Under the pieces are notes generated by a model. That model was not told the origin of the DNA. It made no database searches and saw only the letters and a list, made by a program, of their open reading frames with translations. Positions 45,383-56,088 of a stretch of 64,000 bases of DNA are shown piece after piece. The stretch spans positions 150,417-214,416 of the forward strand of contig NZ_JHUV01000011.1 of assembly GCF_000619805.1 (NCBI RefSeq), in the 5' to 3' direction. Position 1 is the stretch's first letter. Every line of letters starts with the position of its first letter. Source of the DNA: Sulfurihydrogenibium subterraneum DSM 15120. Lineage in GTDB: Bacteria > Aquificota > Aquificia > Aquificales > Hydrogenothermaceae. The translations under genes were made by a program, and so were the position numbers.

Positions 45383-46531
45383 TTAAAAACTTGTATAAAT
45401 TAACTCTTCTATCTTCATAGCTGATATGGACGCGTTTAATTTAGAATCTAAAATATCGTAATCAGACTTTTTCCTGCTGTTAAAAGAAGTTAAAAACGTT
45501 TGAAAGTCAGTTTCTCCAGAGTAAAATTTTTTATAAGTATTTTTAAAGTCCTCTTCATAAATTTCCTTTGTACTTAAAAGCAGATTTAACTTTTGTAAGT
45601 TGTATTTGTATTCGTTGTAGAAAGTTGTTAACTGAGTTTTTAAACTGTTTAAGGTTTGTATTTTTCGTTCCTCTTGGGCTATTACAAAGAGTTTTCTTTC
45701 TAATACAATCTGTTCTTGGCTTAAAGTTCTCCAAAAAGGAAAGTTTAAATTTAAGTTAAAACCAACGGAAAAAGCATCTTGCAACCTTTCTTTAGATTTA
45801 TATGTTAATCCCAAAGAAACATCTGGATAGTAAATTTCTTTTGCAAGTTTGTAGGCTAATCTATCTCTTTTTAATGCTTCCTCTAAACTTTTTAATATAG
45901 GACTTTGTCTTTCTGCTTCTCTTAAGATAGTTTCAATGTTTAAATCTTCTCTAAAATTTATCTCATTTACTTCAATATCTTGTATTTCATAGTTAACAAG
46001 CTCTTTTAAATACGAGAGTAAAGATTCTATCTCTCTTTGGTAATTTAATTTTTCCAACTGTAGGTCTGTGTATAAAATTTTAAGTTTATTTACTTCGTAG
46101 CTGTCTTTCTTTAAGTTTATAAGATTTTTTACGTCGTTTTGATAATTTTCTAAAAGTTCTATTTTATCTTTGTAAATCTTTATTCTGTAAGAAACTTCTT
46201 TTACTTGACGGATAAGTTTATTTTTTTCTAATTCGTAAATGTAAAATTGAGATCTGTAGTTTTGTTTTTCTATATCTTTTGATAATTCTAACTTTTCATA
46301 CCACGGTATGTACTGTCTCATTGAAACATTAATGCCACCACTGTAAGATAAAGAAAAAGAAGGGTTGGGTAGTTTTTTTGCAGTTTCTGACTTCTCTTTT
46401 ATAATAGAGAGTTCTTTTTCTAATTTTTTTAGCTGAGGATTGTTTTTTAATGCAAGATTAATCAATTCATCTAAAGTCTGAGAATAAGCAAAACTAAATA
46501 TAGTAAAGGCTAAAAATACAATCCATATCAT
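45383..46531 (-). CDS. TolC-family outer-membrane channel protein
   Basis: About 382 residues from ATG 46531. Signal peptide at 1-19 (IWIVFLAFTIFSFAYS). The rest is long amphipathic helices of the OEP type: TLDELINLALKNNPQLKKLEKEL at the start, and the second repeat with ETILREAERQSPILKSLEEAL. Shorter than classical TolC (about 470), as in CzcC/CusC-like or degenerate members. No RND pump or membrane-fusion gene is adjacent. The upstream edge is a tnpB gene whose stop is 15 bases away, so the native promoter has probably been displaced. Confidence 0.85.
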   Translation of the reverse strand: MIWIVFLAFTIFSFAYSQTLDELINLALKNNPQLKKLEKELSIIKEKSETAKKLPNPSFSLSYSGGINVSMRQYIPWYEKLELSKDIEKQNYRSQFYIYELEKNKLIRQVKEVSYRIKIYKDKIELLENYQNDVKNLINLKKDSYEVNKLKILYTDLQLEKLNYQREIESLLSYLKELVNYEIQDIEVNEINFREDLNIETILREAERQSPILKSLEEALKRDRLAYKLAKEIYYPDVSLGLTYKSKERLQDAFSVGFNLNLNFPFWRTLSQEQIVLERKLFVIAQEERKIQTLNSLKTQLTTFYNEYKYNLQKLNLLLSTKEIYEEDFKNTYKKFYSGETDFQTFLTSFNSRKKSDYDILDSKLNASISAMKIEELIYTSF

Positions 46532-46545
46532 TTTATCCGTCCCAT

Positions 46546-48180
46546 CTATCCATATCCATAATCGTGTAAGTCTATCCATTTAGATAGTTTTTTGAGTTTT
46601 ATCGCCGATACTTCCACTAAACTACTGTAGGCTACAAGCTGAGTTAAAGGTTTTATTGACAATAAACTTCTAAAACTGGCAAGCCCCTGACGGAACGGAT
46701 TTCTGGCAGGAGTATCTCTTGAGCCTTGCTCTTGGGATTTTGACTTGCCAGTTTCTTCTTTTATTCTCTTTATTATCTTTATCGCTCTTTTTCCTATGTT
46801 TACACTTGCATTGTAGTCTCTATCATACTCTCCACATTCACACTTAAATACTAATTTTTCTGCTTTTCCTTTTTCCCCACACTTATGACAGTATCTGCTT
46901 GTATTTGCTGGGTTTATCTCTATTATCTTTATCCCTTTTATTTTTGCCTTATACTCTAATTTGTCTTTTACCTTACTGTAAAACCAGTCTGTAAATCTTT
47001 TTATTGCTTTACTGATTTTCCAGTTTGGTATATTTTTAAATGATAGCTTTTCTATCGCTATTACCTTTATACCATAACTTCTTGCATATTCTATTATCCA
47101 ATTTGTGAATATCTCTAAGACTTCTTTTCTGATTTGCTTTATCTTCTTTTGTTTTCTTTTTTGTTCTTGGTATAGATGCTGTAGTCTTTTTTGTAATTCT
47201 TCTTTATGTGTTTTGTTTGTGGTTGTGTGTATGTTGTTTGCTATGTGGTCTATCTTCTTCTCTAATCTGTCTATCTCTTTTTGTATTCTGTCTATTTTTC
47301 TTATTATTCGTTTTGCTTTGAAAAATGCTGGTTTTGAGTGTCCTTTTTCTTCTACTACTGTGGCCACTGCAAGTCTGTTTTCACTTGGTGATAGGTCTAT
47401 TGATAATAATTTTTCTTCTTCTATTTTTTCTACCTTTGGTGTGTTTATTTTTATTTCAAAAGGTATTATTAGCTTGAATATCTCATATCCGTTTGATAGT
47501 AATTCTTTTTTTATTAACGGTGCTTTTGGCTTTGCTTCTTTGTTTAATAATTTTGCTATTTTGTTTGAAACTGCTTTTTTTATTTCAAACCATTTGAATT
47601 TTTGATTTGTTATTGGTAGTTTTATTTTTAATTTCATAAACCATAGTCCTTTTTTCTTGTAAAACTCTAATTTTTTAAACTGCCCGTTTTCTATGCTATC
47701 GTCTGCTGAGCTTATAAATATATCTGCATTAAAATCTGGTTTTACTGCTTTTAGGTAGTCTTTTTCTATGTATCCTTTTTTTATTTGCTTTTTTAGTTGT
47801 CTTTGTATGTTTAATATAAATAGTGGTGATTTTTCTAAATATTTTGCTAAATAGTTTTCGTTATAAACTATTGTGCAAGGGTGATTTGCTATAAATTCAT
47901 AAATCTGTTTTCTTTCTATTTGTGAGCGGAGTATCTGTCCTGTTAGCTCTAATGAGTTTCTGTAAACTCTTGAAGGTATCCATTTATCTGTTCTTTTTGT
48001 GTCTTTTTTTAATACTGCTAATGCTTTTGCTTTTTCTGTCAGTTTACTTAGTGTTTCATTATTCCACAGGTCTTTTAAATAGTTTTTAATCTGTCTTTTG
48101 TTTATTGACATTAAATAGTCTAAGTGTGGGTATATGCTTTGGGGTAGTGTTAAGCTGTATGAAAGGGTTAAATTATCCAT
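46546..48180 (-). CDS. tnpB: TnpB, RNA-guided endonuclease of IS605 type (copy 2)
   Basis: 544 residues. RuvC residues intact: Asp in LLSIDLSPSENRLA (about 265), Glu in IKVIAIEKLSFK (about 375), Asp in EYDRDYNASVNI (about 456). Zinc ribbon CHKC...CECG precedes the last motif. A coiled insertion (about 290-350) lies between RuvC I and II. The C-terminal 70 residues after the RuvC core (from SKSQEQGSRD on) overlap the expected guide-RNA region. It is unlike copy 1 in length and RuvC spacing, so it comes from a different tnpB group. No tnpA. It lies directly upstream of the TolC-like gene in the same orientation. Confidence 0.92.
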   Translation of the reverse strand: MDNLTLSYSLTLPQSIYPHLDYLMSINKRQIKNYLKDLWNNETLSKLTEKAKALAVLKKDTKRTDKWIPSRVYRNSLELTGQILRSQIERKQIYEFIANHPCTIVYNENYLAKYLEKSPLFILNIQRQLKKQIKKGYIEKDYLKAVKPDFNADIFISSADDSIENGQFKKLEFYKKKGLWFMKLKIKLPITNQKFKWFEIKKAVSNKIAKLLNKEAKPKAPLIKKELLSNGYEIFKLIIPFEIKINTPKVEKIEEEKLLSIDLSPSENRLAVATVVEEKGHSKPAFFKAKRIIRKIDRIQKEIDRLEKKIDHIANNIHTTTNKTHKEELQKRLQHLYQEQKRKQKKIKQIRKEVLEIFTNWIIEYARSYGIKVIAIEKLSFKNIPNWKISKAIKRFTDWFYSKVKDKLEYKAKIKGIKIIEINPANTSRYCHKCGEKGKAEKLVFKCECGEYDRDYNASVNIGKRAIKIIKRIKEETGKSKSQEQGSRDTPARNPFRQGLASFRSLLSIKPLTQLVAYSSLVEVSAIKLKKLSKWIDLHDYGYG

Positions 48181-48290
48181 CTTTTAGCTCTTTAATAACT
48201 TCTTAATGTTAGTAATTATAGGCAAATATGATTAAAAAATCAAGCTACTGTATTTATCCCCTCTATAAAATTAACACAGAATTTTAAATA

Positions 48291-48318
48291 TTGCAACCTT
48301 GTTATGATAAACTATTAT
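48291..48318 (+). promoter_or_regulatory. Predicted kdsA promoter
   Basis: TTGCAA (48291-48296) and TATTAT (48313-48318) are 16 bases apart. Initiation near 48325 would give a leader of about 27 bases to the TTG start of kdsA. The 170-base interval back to tnpB copy 2 holds no gene. Confidence 0.5.
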
Positions 48319-48330
48319 CTATTATAGTAA

Positions 48331-50018
<1,688 letters not shown>

Positions 50019-50026
<8 letters not shown>

Positions 50027-51281
50027 AGTAGTTAAGATAGAAAAAGTCGTTTACGGAGGATATAGTTTAGCTAAGGACGATAAAGTCTACTTTGTTCCTT
50101 ATACTATGGAAGGAGAAGAAGTAGAGATTGAAGTTATAGAAGAAAAGAAAGATTACTCCCTTGCAAATCCAATAAGAATAATAAAACCATCTTTAGAAAG
50201 ACAAGAGCCTGTATGTAAGTACTTTACTTTGTGTGGAGGATGTGATTTTCAGCACATACCCTATGAAAAGCAAGTAGAGATAAAAAAAGAGATTTTAAAA
50301 GACCAGCTAATAAGAATAGGAAAGATAGAGCTTCCTATAGAAAAAGTTTATCCATCTCAGCCTTTTAACTACAGGAACAAAGCCCAATTTAAGTTTGACG
50401 GTAAAAACTTTGGCTTTTACAAACCAAACTCTAATCAGGTAGTTGATATAGATTACTGCTACCTTTTAAAAGAAGATTTAAACCAGATAATTCAGCCTTT
50501 AAAAAAGTTTTTATTTAAATATACTTTAACTCCTTCGCAGGTTGTCGTTTTTTCAAACAGTAAAAACCAAAAACTTATTAAATTTGTCTTTCCAGACAGC
50601 TCCCAGATTGTAAATGTAATTCCTAAGATGGAAATCTATAAAGATGAAATAGATCAAAACATAAAAGGTATAGGATTTTACGATAAGGAAAAAAGACATA
50701 TACTACTTGGAGAAGATGTTGTTTTTGAAAGTGTAGATAATTACAAGTACAGGGTAAGTATGAATAGTTTCTTTCAGGTGAATATTTTTCAGATAAAAAA
50801 TCTTATTGATTTAGTAATACAAGAAGTAAATGATAAGGGCTATAAAAAAGCTGTTGATTTTTACTGTGGTGTTGGAACGTTTTCAATCCCTTTGGCTTTT
50901 TATACAAAAGAAGTCTTAAGTATGGAAGCAAACGAAGAAGCTGTAAAAGATGCAAAAGCAAACGTAAGACACAACAACCTCAAAAATCTAAAATTTTTAA
51001 AAGCAAAAACAGAAAAAGGTTTAAAGTATGCAAAAGACTTTAAACCAGAAATTATAGTGTTTGACCCACCACGAAGTGGTCTAAGTAAAATGATAATCAA
51101 CGAGATATCAAAGATAGATTCAATACAGAAAATTATTTACATATCTTGTAATCCGTCAACTTTAGCAAGAGATTTAAAATCTTTTAAAGAGCATGGATTT
51201 AATCCGCTGAAAGTATCAATGGTTGATATGTTCCCTCAAACCCATCACATAGAAAGTGTCGCAGTTTTAGAAAGGATTTAA
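50019..51281 (+). CDS. TrmA/RlmD-type tRNA/rRNA (uracil-5-)-methyltransferase
   Basis: 420 residues. N-terminal TRAM-like domain (about 1-60). A [4Fe-4S] cluster site is suggested by CKYFTLCGGC (about residues 67-76) followed by D-FQH. SAM site AVDFYCGVGTFSIPL near 284. Catalytic Cys in YISCNPSTLARDL (about 371), preceded by DPPRSG. Makes m5U in tRNA or 23S rRNA; which position is not certain, RlmD or RlmCD-like. Overlaps the lipoprotein gene by 8 bases. Confidence 0.92.
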
Positions 51282-51374
51282 AATTTCAATACACATATTT
51301 AAACATTCTATTAGATTTTTTATAAAATCAGCTCTATCCTATTCTACGTAAAGACTATTTAGGAGGTCATAGTT

Positions 51375-52580
51375 ATGAGCTCAAGAAGAGATTTTTTAAA
51401 AAGCTCTTTATTGTTGGCTGTAGCTGGTTTAACGATGAAGAAATCTTTTGCAGATGAGATACCCTCAATAGACCTACAAAATTATCCCAAAATTGTAAAG
51501 TATCCTGGCAAAGCCGATTTGATAATGTACTCAGACAGACCACCATTGCTTGAAACACCAAGAAGCTATTTTTCAAAAGCCATAACTCCTAACGAAGCAT
51601 TCTTTGTTAGATGGCACTTGTCAGACATACCTACAGAAGTTGATTTAAAAAAATGGAGATTAACAATAACGGGAAACGTAAACAAAACTGTAAGTTTAAC
51701 TTTAGACGAGCTAAAGTCTTTATTTGAACCCGTCTCTTACTATGCTGTTTTACAATGTTCTGGAAATGGAAGGTCTTTCTTTGAAAAACAACAAACAGCC
51801 CTTGGAATACAGTGGAAACACGGAGCGATGGGAAATGCTTTATGGACTGGCGTAAGACTATCTGATGTTTTAAATTATGCAGGAGTGAAATGGGACAGTG
51901 TAGAAGTTGCGTTTAAAGGGCTTGACAAAGCACCTTATCCACAAACTCCAGACGTTGAAAGGTCTTTACCTATAGATAAATGTCTCTATGAAGACTTAAT
52001 CCTTGCATACGAGATGAATGGGGAACCTTTACACATTCTAAATGGATTTCCACTTAGACTTATAGTCCCAGGATGGTATGCTACCCACTGGATAAAATCT
52101 GTTACAACAATAACAGTCTTAAATCAAGAGTTGAAAAATTTCTGGATGGAAGAAGCTTACCATATTTCAGATAATGCTTGCCACTGTGTACCTGTAGGTC
52201 AAAAGCCAACAAAATTAAGGATGATTACTCAGATGAACGTTAAATCTGTTATAGGAACGCCTGAAGATAATACAGTAGTAAAGTTAGGACAGACTGTTAA
52301 AATTGCTGGTGTAGCATTTGACCAAGGTTATGGTATTCAAGATGTTTTAATATCTTTTGATGGTGGTAAAAGGTGGAAACCTACAGGTCTTGGACCAGAC
52401 TTAGGAAGATACTCTTTTAGGGAGTGGTATTACTACTTTAAACCTACAACAAAAGGTGAAGTAAAGGTAATGGTTAGAGCAATCAATAAAAATGGAGAAA
52501 CTCAACCTTTTGAAGCAGGATGGAACCCTGGTGGCTATATGTGGAACGCAGTTGACAGTATAAAGATAAAAGTTGTTTAA
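51375..52580 (+). CDS. Sulfite dehydrogenase/SoxC-type molybdopterin oxidoreductase (SorA-like)
   Basis: 401 residues. Twin-arginine signal SRRDFLKSSLLLAVAGL at the N-terminus, so a folded, cofactor-loaded periplasmic enzyme. The Mo-ligand Cys lies in the motif LQCSGNGRSFF (about residue 128). A C-terminal immunoglobulin-like dimerisation domain (about 285-400) has DGGKRWKPTGL and GGYMWNAV. It oxidises sulfite (SorA) or works in the Sox complex (SoxC). The adjacent single-haem cytochrome favours the SorAB type. AGGAGGT 8 bases upstream of ATG. Fits a sulfur oxidiser. Confidence 0.9.
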   Translation: MSSRRDFLKSSLLLAVAGLTMKKSFADEIPSIDLQNYPKIVKYPGKADLIMYSDRPPLLETPRSYFSKAITPNEAFFVRWHLSDIPTEVDLKKWRLTITGNVNKTVSLTLDELKSLFEPVSYYAVLQCSGNGRSFFEKQQTALGIQWKHGAMGNALWTGVRLSDVLNYAGVKWDSVEVAFKGLDKAPYPQTPDVERSLPIDKCLYEDLILAYEMNGEPLHILNGFPLRLIVPGWYATHWIKSVTTITVLNQELKNFWMEEAYHISDNACHCVPVGQKPTKLRMITQMNVKSVIGTPEDNTVVKLGQTVKIAGVAFDQGYGIQDVLISFDGGKRWKPTGLGPDLGRYSFREWYYYFKPTTKGEVKVMVRAINKNGETQPFEAGWNPGGYMWNAVDSIKIKVV

Positions 52581-52593
52581 GGAGGTGCCTAAT

Positions 52594-52923
52594 ATGAAAG
52601 TTTTTAAAGTTTTTTCAATATCTGCTTTAATCTTTAGTACTTTTTTAGTTGGTAGCTCAAAAGCACAAGATAACGAAGTTTATTCTATCAATCTTCCATA
52701 CTATGATTGGAAAATGAAAGAAGGCAAGTATAAACTTGTATTTGAACAAAATTGTTTAATGTGTCATTCTCCTGGTTATGTATTTGGTCAATCCAAAGGT
52801 AAAACAGGAAAAGATATGTGGAGAACTGTTGTCTATCAAATGATAAATGAGTTTAAAGCTCCTATATCAAAAGATGATGCAGAGAAGATTATCCAATATT
52901 TAAACGAGAATTATTCAAATTAA
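52594..52923 (+). CDS. Periplasmic c-type cytochrome, probable SorB-like electron acceptor
   Basis: 109 residues from ATG 52594 with AAGGAGG 8 bases upstream; a longer reading adds seven residues and overlaps the previous gene. Signal peptide at 1-24 (VFKVFSISALIFSTFLVGSSKAQ). One haem motif CLMCH (about 50-54) and a likely distal Met in the later part. Small monohaem cytochrome next to sulfite dehydrogenase, matching the SorAB pair that passes electrons to the respiratory chain. Homology to SorB is by context and size. Confidence 0.82.
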   Translation: MKVFKVFSISALIFSTFLVGSSKAQDNEVYSINLPYYDWKMKEGKYKLVFEQNCLMCHSPGYVFGQSKGKTGKDMWRTVVYQMINEFKAPISKDDAEKIIQYLNENYSN

Positions 52924-52930
52924 TAAAAAA

Positions 52931-52955
52931 AGCTCCCGTAAAGGGAGCTGTCTTT
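52931..52955 (+). terminator. Intrinsic terminator after the cytochrome gene
   Basis: AGCTCCC and GGGAGCT pair over 7 bp around GTAAA (52931-52949), followed by GTCTTTT. On the opposite strand it is followed by an AT-rich tract that could end transcription of the PEGA lipoprotein gene. Confidence 0.8.
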
Positions 52956-52959
52956 TACA

Positions 52960-54558
52960 TTACTCAATTGTTTGAACCCACTTTCTAAGTAATTTTCCAG
53001 AATACCAGAGATTTATAACTGGATTATCTACAGAAGAAGCAGTTAGAACAATCTCTTCTGATGTAAACGCTACAGAGATGACCTGAGCTTGTAAGTTAGA
53101 TATTGTGTAAAGTTTATTTCCATCAAAGGATAACACATCTACAGTTTTATCAGCTTTGGCAATAGCGACCTTTGAGTTTGAAGGTGAAAGGTTTGCAGAC
53201 ACTGCAGGAACGTTTGAAGAGAATGTTTTTACTGTAGATAAATCATTAATATTGAGTATTTTTACAGTTTTATCGTTAGATGCTGTAATTAAGTATTTTC
53301 CATCTTTTGATATTTGAATATCGTTTATTCTACCACTATGAACAGGGTTTGTAGATACTGAAGAGTCAGAAGATGTATCGTAAACTATAAGTTTTCCACT
53401 TTCTGTACCTAAATATATCTTATTTGAATAAGATTTTACAGAAGAGATAGTATCTCCAATTGATACGTCTTTAATTTTATTTCCTGTTTTAGAGTCTATT
53501 ATAAAACCTTTACCGTCTTTGCCAAGAAGATATACATTAGAACCGTTTTTACCAAATGCAACAAAAGAAATATTGGCATCAAAAAGTTTATTAACAACTA
53601 CCATAGCTGTAGAGTTATCCCAAACTAAGACTTTAACAGGATTTTTCATATCTTTATATTTGTAAGATAGAGCTTTTATAGGTTTTATACCTGATGTTAG
53701 TTTTCCATCGTCAGAAACAGCAAAATTTGTAAATTTATCAAAGTTTCTTACGTCTTCAGGGTCCCATAAAGAGATGTGAGGTTTCAAGTCAGATAAATCC
53801 CAGAAGTAGATACCTGCTTTTCCTAAAGATACAAAGTGTTTATAGTCTTTTGTAATAGTTATAGGACCATATGCCTGAACAGGTGGAAGCTGAACGTCTT
53901 CAAGTGTGTACTTTACGGTGTATTCATCTCCCTTCTTCCATTTTAACGTAAATGTATCTTTGTAAACGTCTTTCTCTACAGTTATTTTATGGACTCCTTC
54001 GTCTAACTCAACTGTAGCAGGTAATGATTCTAACTTTTTATCATCTACATAAACAATAGCATCGCTTGGGTTTGCATCAAAGTGTATTACGGCTTTTTCT
54101 AAATTGACTGTTAAAGAAGTTGTTTTACCGTACTCTATAACGACTTTTCTTGAAGTTCCAACATTCCCAAGTTTAAAAACTATCAGATGCTTACCTACGT
54201 CAAGATAATCTTTAAATGGTGTTTTGCCAAGGTAGTTTCTACCTTCCATTACAATTGCGCCTTGAGGAATAGTGTTTGCCTCAAGGATTCCTTTTGGTCT
54301 GGGTTTAAAGGAAAGTTCTGTGGTTTTGTCATAATATACCCAAACTCCTGTTTGTCTGTCTCTATCAAACTCACTTGTAGCAACTTCAACTGTATAGCTA
54401 CCTTCTTTTAATTCTACCTCCAATGGTGCTTTTCCTATTGGTTTTCCATTAACGTAAACCTCTGCACCTTGAGGTTCTTTAACTGATAACTTACCTTTTC
54501 CTTCACAGGAAAATAAAAAAAATGAAAAAAGAATTAGGAGAAAAGAAAAATTTCTCAT
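52960..54558 (-). CDS. Lipoprotein with PEGA repeats and a beta-propeller (WD40-like) domain
   Basis: 532 residues. Signal peptide and lipobox SFFLFSC, Cys near residue 18. Three PEGA-type units of about 70 residues (about 25-220), each with V-x-x-x-G-x-x-x-G/PAxVEL (GAEVYVNGKPIGKAPLEVEL; GAIVMEGRNYLGKTPF; DAIVYVDDKKLESLPATVEL). Then a WD40-like propeller (about 240-520) with HSGRINDIQISKDGKYLITASNDKTVKILN. PEGA domains bind surface glycans. The propeller may present or sense other envelope parts; the role is unknown. Faces the convergent terminator and is divergent from pgi. Confidence 0.8.
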   Translation of the reverse strand: MRNFSFLLILFSFFLFSCEGKGKLSVKEPQGAEVYVNGKPIGKAPLEVELKEGSYTVEVATSEFDRDRQTGVWVYYDKTTELSFKPRPKGILEANTIPQGAIVMEGRNYLGKTPFKDYLDVGKHLIVFKLGNVGTSRKVVIEYGKTTSLTVNLEKAVIHFDANPSDAIVYVDDKKLESLPATVELDEGVHKITVEKDVYKDTFTLKWKKGDEYTVKYTLEDVQLPPVQAYGPITITKDYKHFVSLGKAGIYFWDLSDLKPHISLWDPEDVRNFDKFTNFAVSDDGKLTSGIKPIKALSYKYKDMKNPVKVLVWDNSTAMVVVNKLFDANISFVAFGKNGSNVYLLGKDGKGFIIDSKTGNKIKDVSIGDTISSVKSYSNKIYLGTESGKLIVYDTSSDSSVSTNPVHSGRINDIQISKDGKYLITASNDKTVKILNINDLSTVKTFSSNVPAVSANLSPSNSKVAIAKADKTVDVLSFDGNKLYTISNLQAQVISVAFTSEEIVLTASSVDNPVINLWYSGKLLRKWVQTIE

Positions 54559-54575
54559 GCCACACCTCTCTTATA

Positions 54576-54591
54576 GTTAGTATTTACTAAC
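54576..54591. repeat. Perfect inverted repeat between the PEGA lipoprotein gene and pgi
   Basis: GTTAGTA-TT-TACTAAC is a 7-bp inverted repeat with a two-base centre, in the 101-base divergent gap. Compact symmetric shape suggests an operator for a small dimeric regulator; no regulator gene is near. Confidence 0.4.
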
Positions 54592-54659
54592 ATTATTATA
54601 AAACAAAAATTTGATTTCTATCATAAAATATTATAAACGTTGTTTTTAGGGGGAGATTG

Positions 54660-56003
54660 ATGATAAAAATTGATTACACAAATGTAATGGCAAAAATCAT
54701 AGGTGAAAAAGACGGTATAATTTTAGAAGAATTTCAAGAGTACAGTCATATAGTCCAAGAAATCCACGAAAAAATACAAAAAGAAAAAGATACTAAATTT
54801 TACTTTACGAAGCTTCCATATCAAAACACTCAAGAGATTAAAAATCTTGCCAAGGAAATAAGAGAAAATTTTGATTACTTTGTAGTTATTGGGATAGGGG
54901 GGTCAGCTCTTGGTAATCAGATGCTTCAAGAAGCTATAAATGGGTTTAACTACAACAACTTTGAGTTTCCAAAGTTATACATTCTTGACAACGTTGACCC
55001 AGAAAAGTTTGGAAATGTTTTAGATTTGATAGACGTAAGAAAAACTATGTTTAACGTGATAACAAAGTCTGGGTCAACTGTTGAAACGATGGCTAACTTT
55101 GCTATCATCTACAAAACCTTAAAAGATTTGCTACCAAACACTTATAAAAATCACTTAATATTTACGACTGACCCAGAAAAAGGATTTTTAAGAAAGTTTG
55201 GACAGCAAGAAGACATAAGAATCCTTGACATTCCTCCTTTTGTAGGAGGAAGATTTTCTGTTTTGACGGCTGTTGGACTACTTTCTGCAGCAGTTTGTGG
55301 AATTGATATAGATAATCTTCTTGAAGGTGCAAGAAAAGCTGATGAAATTTGCGGTAAAACATCTTTAATAACAGAAAATCCAGCTTATCTAATAGGTTTA
55401 ATCCATTACATAGCAGCCGAAAAGAAAGGAAAATCAATCTCAGTTATGATGCCGTACTTTGAAAGACTATCTTCATTTGTAGACTGGTATAGACAGCTCT
55501 GGGCAGAAAGTTTAGGAAAGGAAGGATACGGACAAACACCTTTAAAAGCAATAGGAACAATAGACCAACACTCTCAAATCCAGCTTTTTAGAGAAGGTCC
55601 TAAAGATAAGATAGTTACGTTTATTAATGTTGAAAAATCTTTAAGGGATTTTAAAATTCCTTCTGATTTGCCACCTGAAATATCCTATCTGTCTGGACAC
55701 ACTTTAAAAGAAATCTTAGACATAGAACTTTTAGGAACAAGATCTGCCTTAACTAAAAGTAAAGTACCAAACCTCACTATTACATTAGACGAACTAAACC
55801 CTTACAACCTTGGAATGCTAATTTACATATACGAACTTGCAACTGGCTTTACAGGATACTTATACAAGATAAATCCATTTGACCAGCCAGCAGTAGAAGA
55901 AGGTAAAAACTTTGCATACGGTCTAATGGGAAGAAAAGGCTACGAAGAGAAGTTAAAAGAGTTTCAAGAGTTAAATAAACAAGAGTTTGTACTGGATCTG
56001 TAG
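54660..56003 (+). CDS. pgi: Glucose-6-phosphate isomerase
   Basis: Interconverts glucose-6-phosphate and fructose-6-phosphate. 447 residues from ATG 54660 (a TTG just before adds one residue). PGI signatures: VIGIGGSALGNQM near 80, SGSTVETMANF near 138, and GRFSVLTAVGLL. The catalytic Glu lies in the stretch ESLGKEGYG and the His in DQHSQIQLF. GGGGGAGAT lies upstream. Provides hexose phosphates for the sugar-nucleotide genes downstream. Confidence 0.96.
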   Translation: MIKIDYTNVMAKIIGEKDGIILEEFQEYSHIVQEIHEKIQKEKDTKFYFTKLPYQNTQEIKNLAKEIRENFDYFVVIGIGGSALGNQMLQEAINGFNYNNFEFPKLYILDNVDPEKFGNVLDLIDVRKTMFNVITKSGSTVETMANFAIIYKTLKDLLPNTYKNHLIFTTDPEKGFLRKFGQQEDIRILDIPPFVGGRFSVLTAVGLLSAAVCGIDIDNLLEGARKADEICGKTSLITENPAYLIGLIHYIAAEKKGKSISVMMPYFERLSSFVDWYRQLWAESLGKEGYGQTPLKAIGTIDQHSQIQLFREGPKDKIVTFINVEKSLRDFKIPSDLPPEISYLSGHTLKEILDIELLGTRSALTKSKVPNLTITLDELNPYNLGMLIYIYELATGFTGYLYKINPFDQPAVEEGKNFAYGLMGRKGYEEKLKEFQELNKQEFVLDL

Positions 56004-56009
56004 CGATGT

Positions 56010-56084
56010 GAAGGAAGAGATAGGAGGCAGCTGCTTAGAAAAGTTTTAACTGCAAATAGTTTGAATGAGATAAAAATAGAGTAG
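56010..56084 (+). pseudogene. Scrap of an Rpn-family nuclease C-terminus
   Basis: Just after pgi, one frame reads DVKEEIGG and the next frame reads QLLRKVLTANSLNEIKIE, ending in TAG 56082-56084. The DNA GAAGAGATAGGAGG is identical to part of the larger Rpn relic near 15699, and RKVLTANSLNE matches RKVILANSLND there. The two parts are out of frame, with the linking repeats deleted. No intact copy is nearby. Confidence 0.6.
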
Positions 56085-56088
56085 TAGT

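Noticed and set aside
47105..47605. 166-codon frame opposite tnpB copy 2
   Set aside because: Cysteine/phenylalanine-rich antisense frame over the coiled region of tnpB; no start site support.
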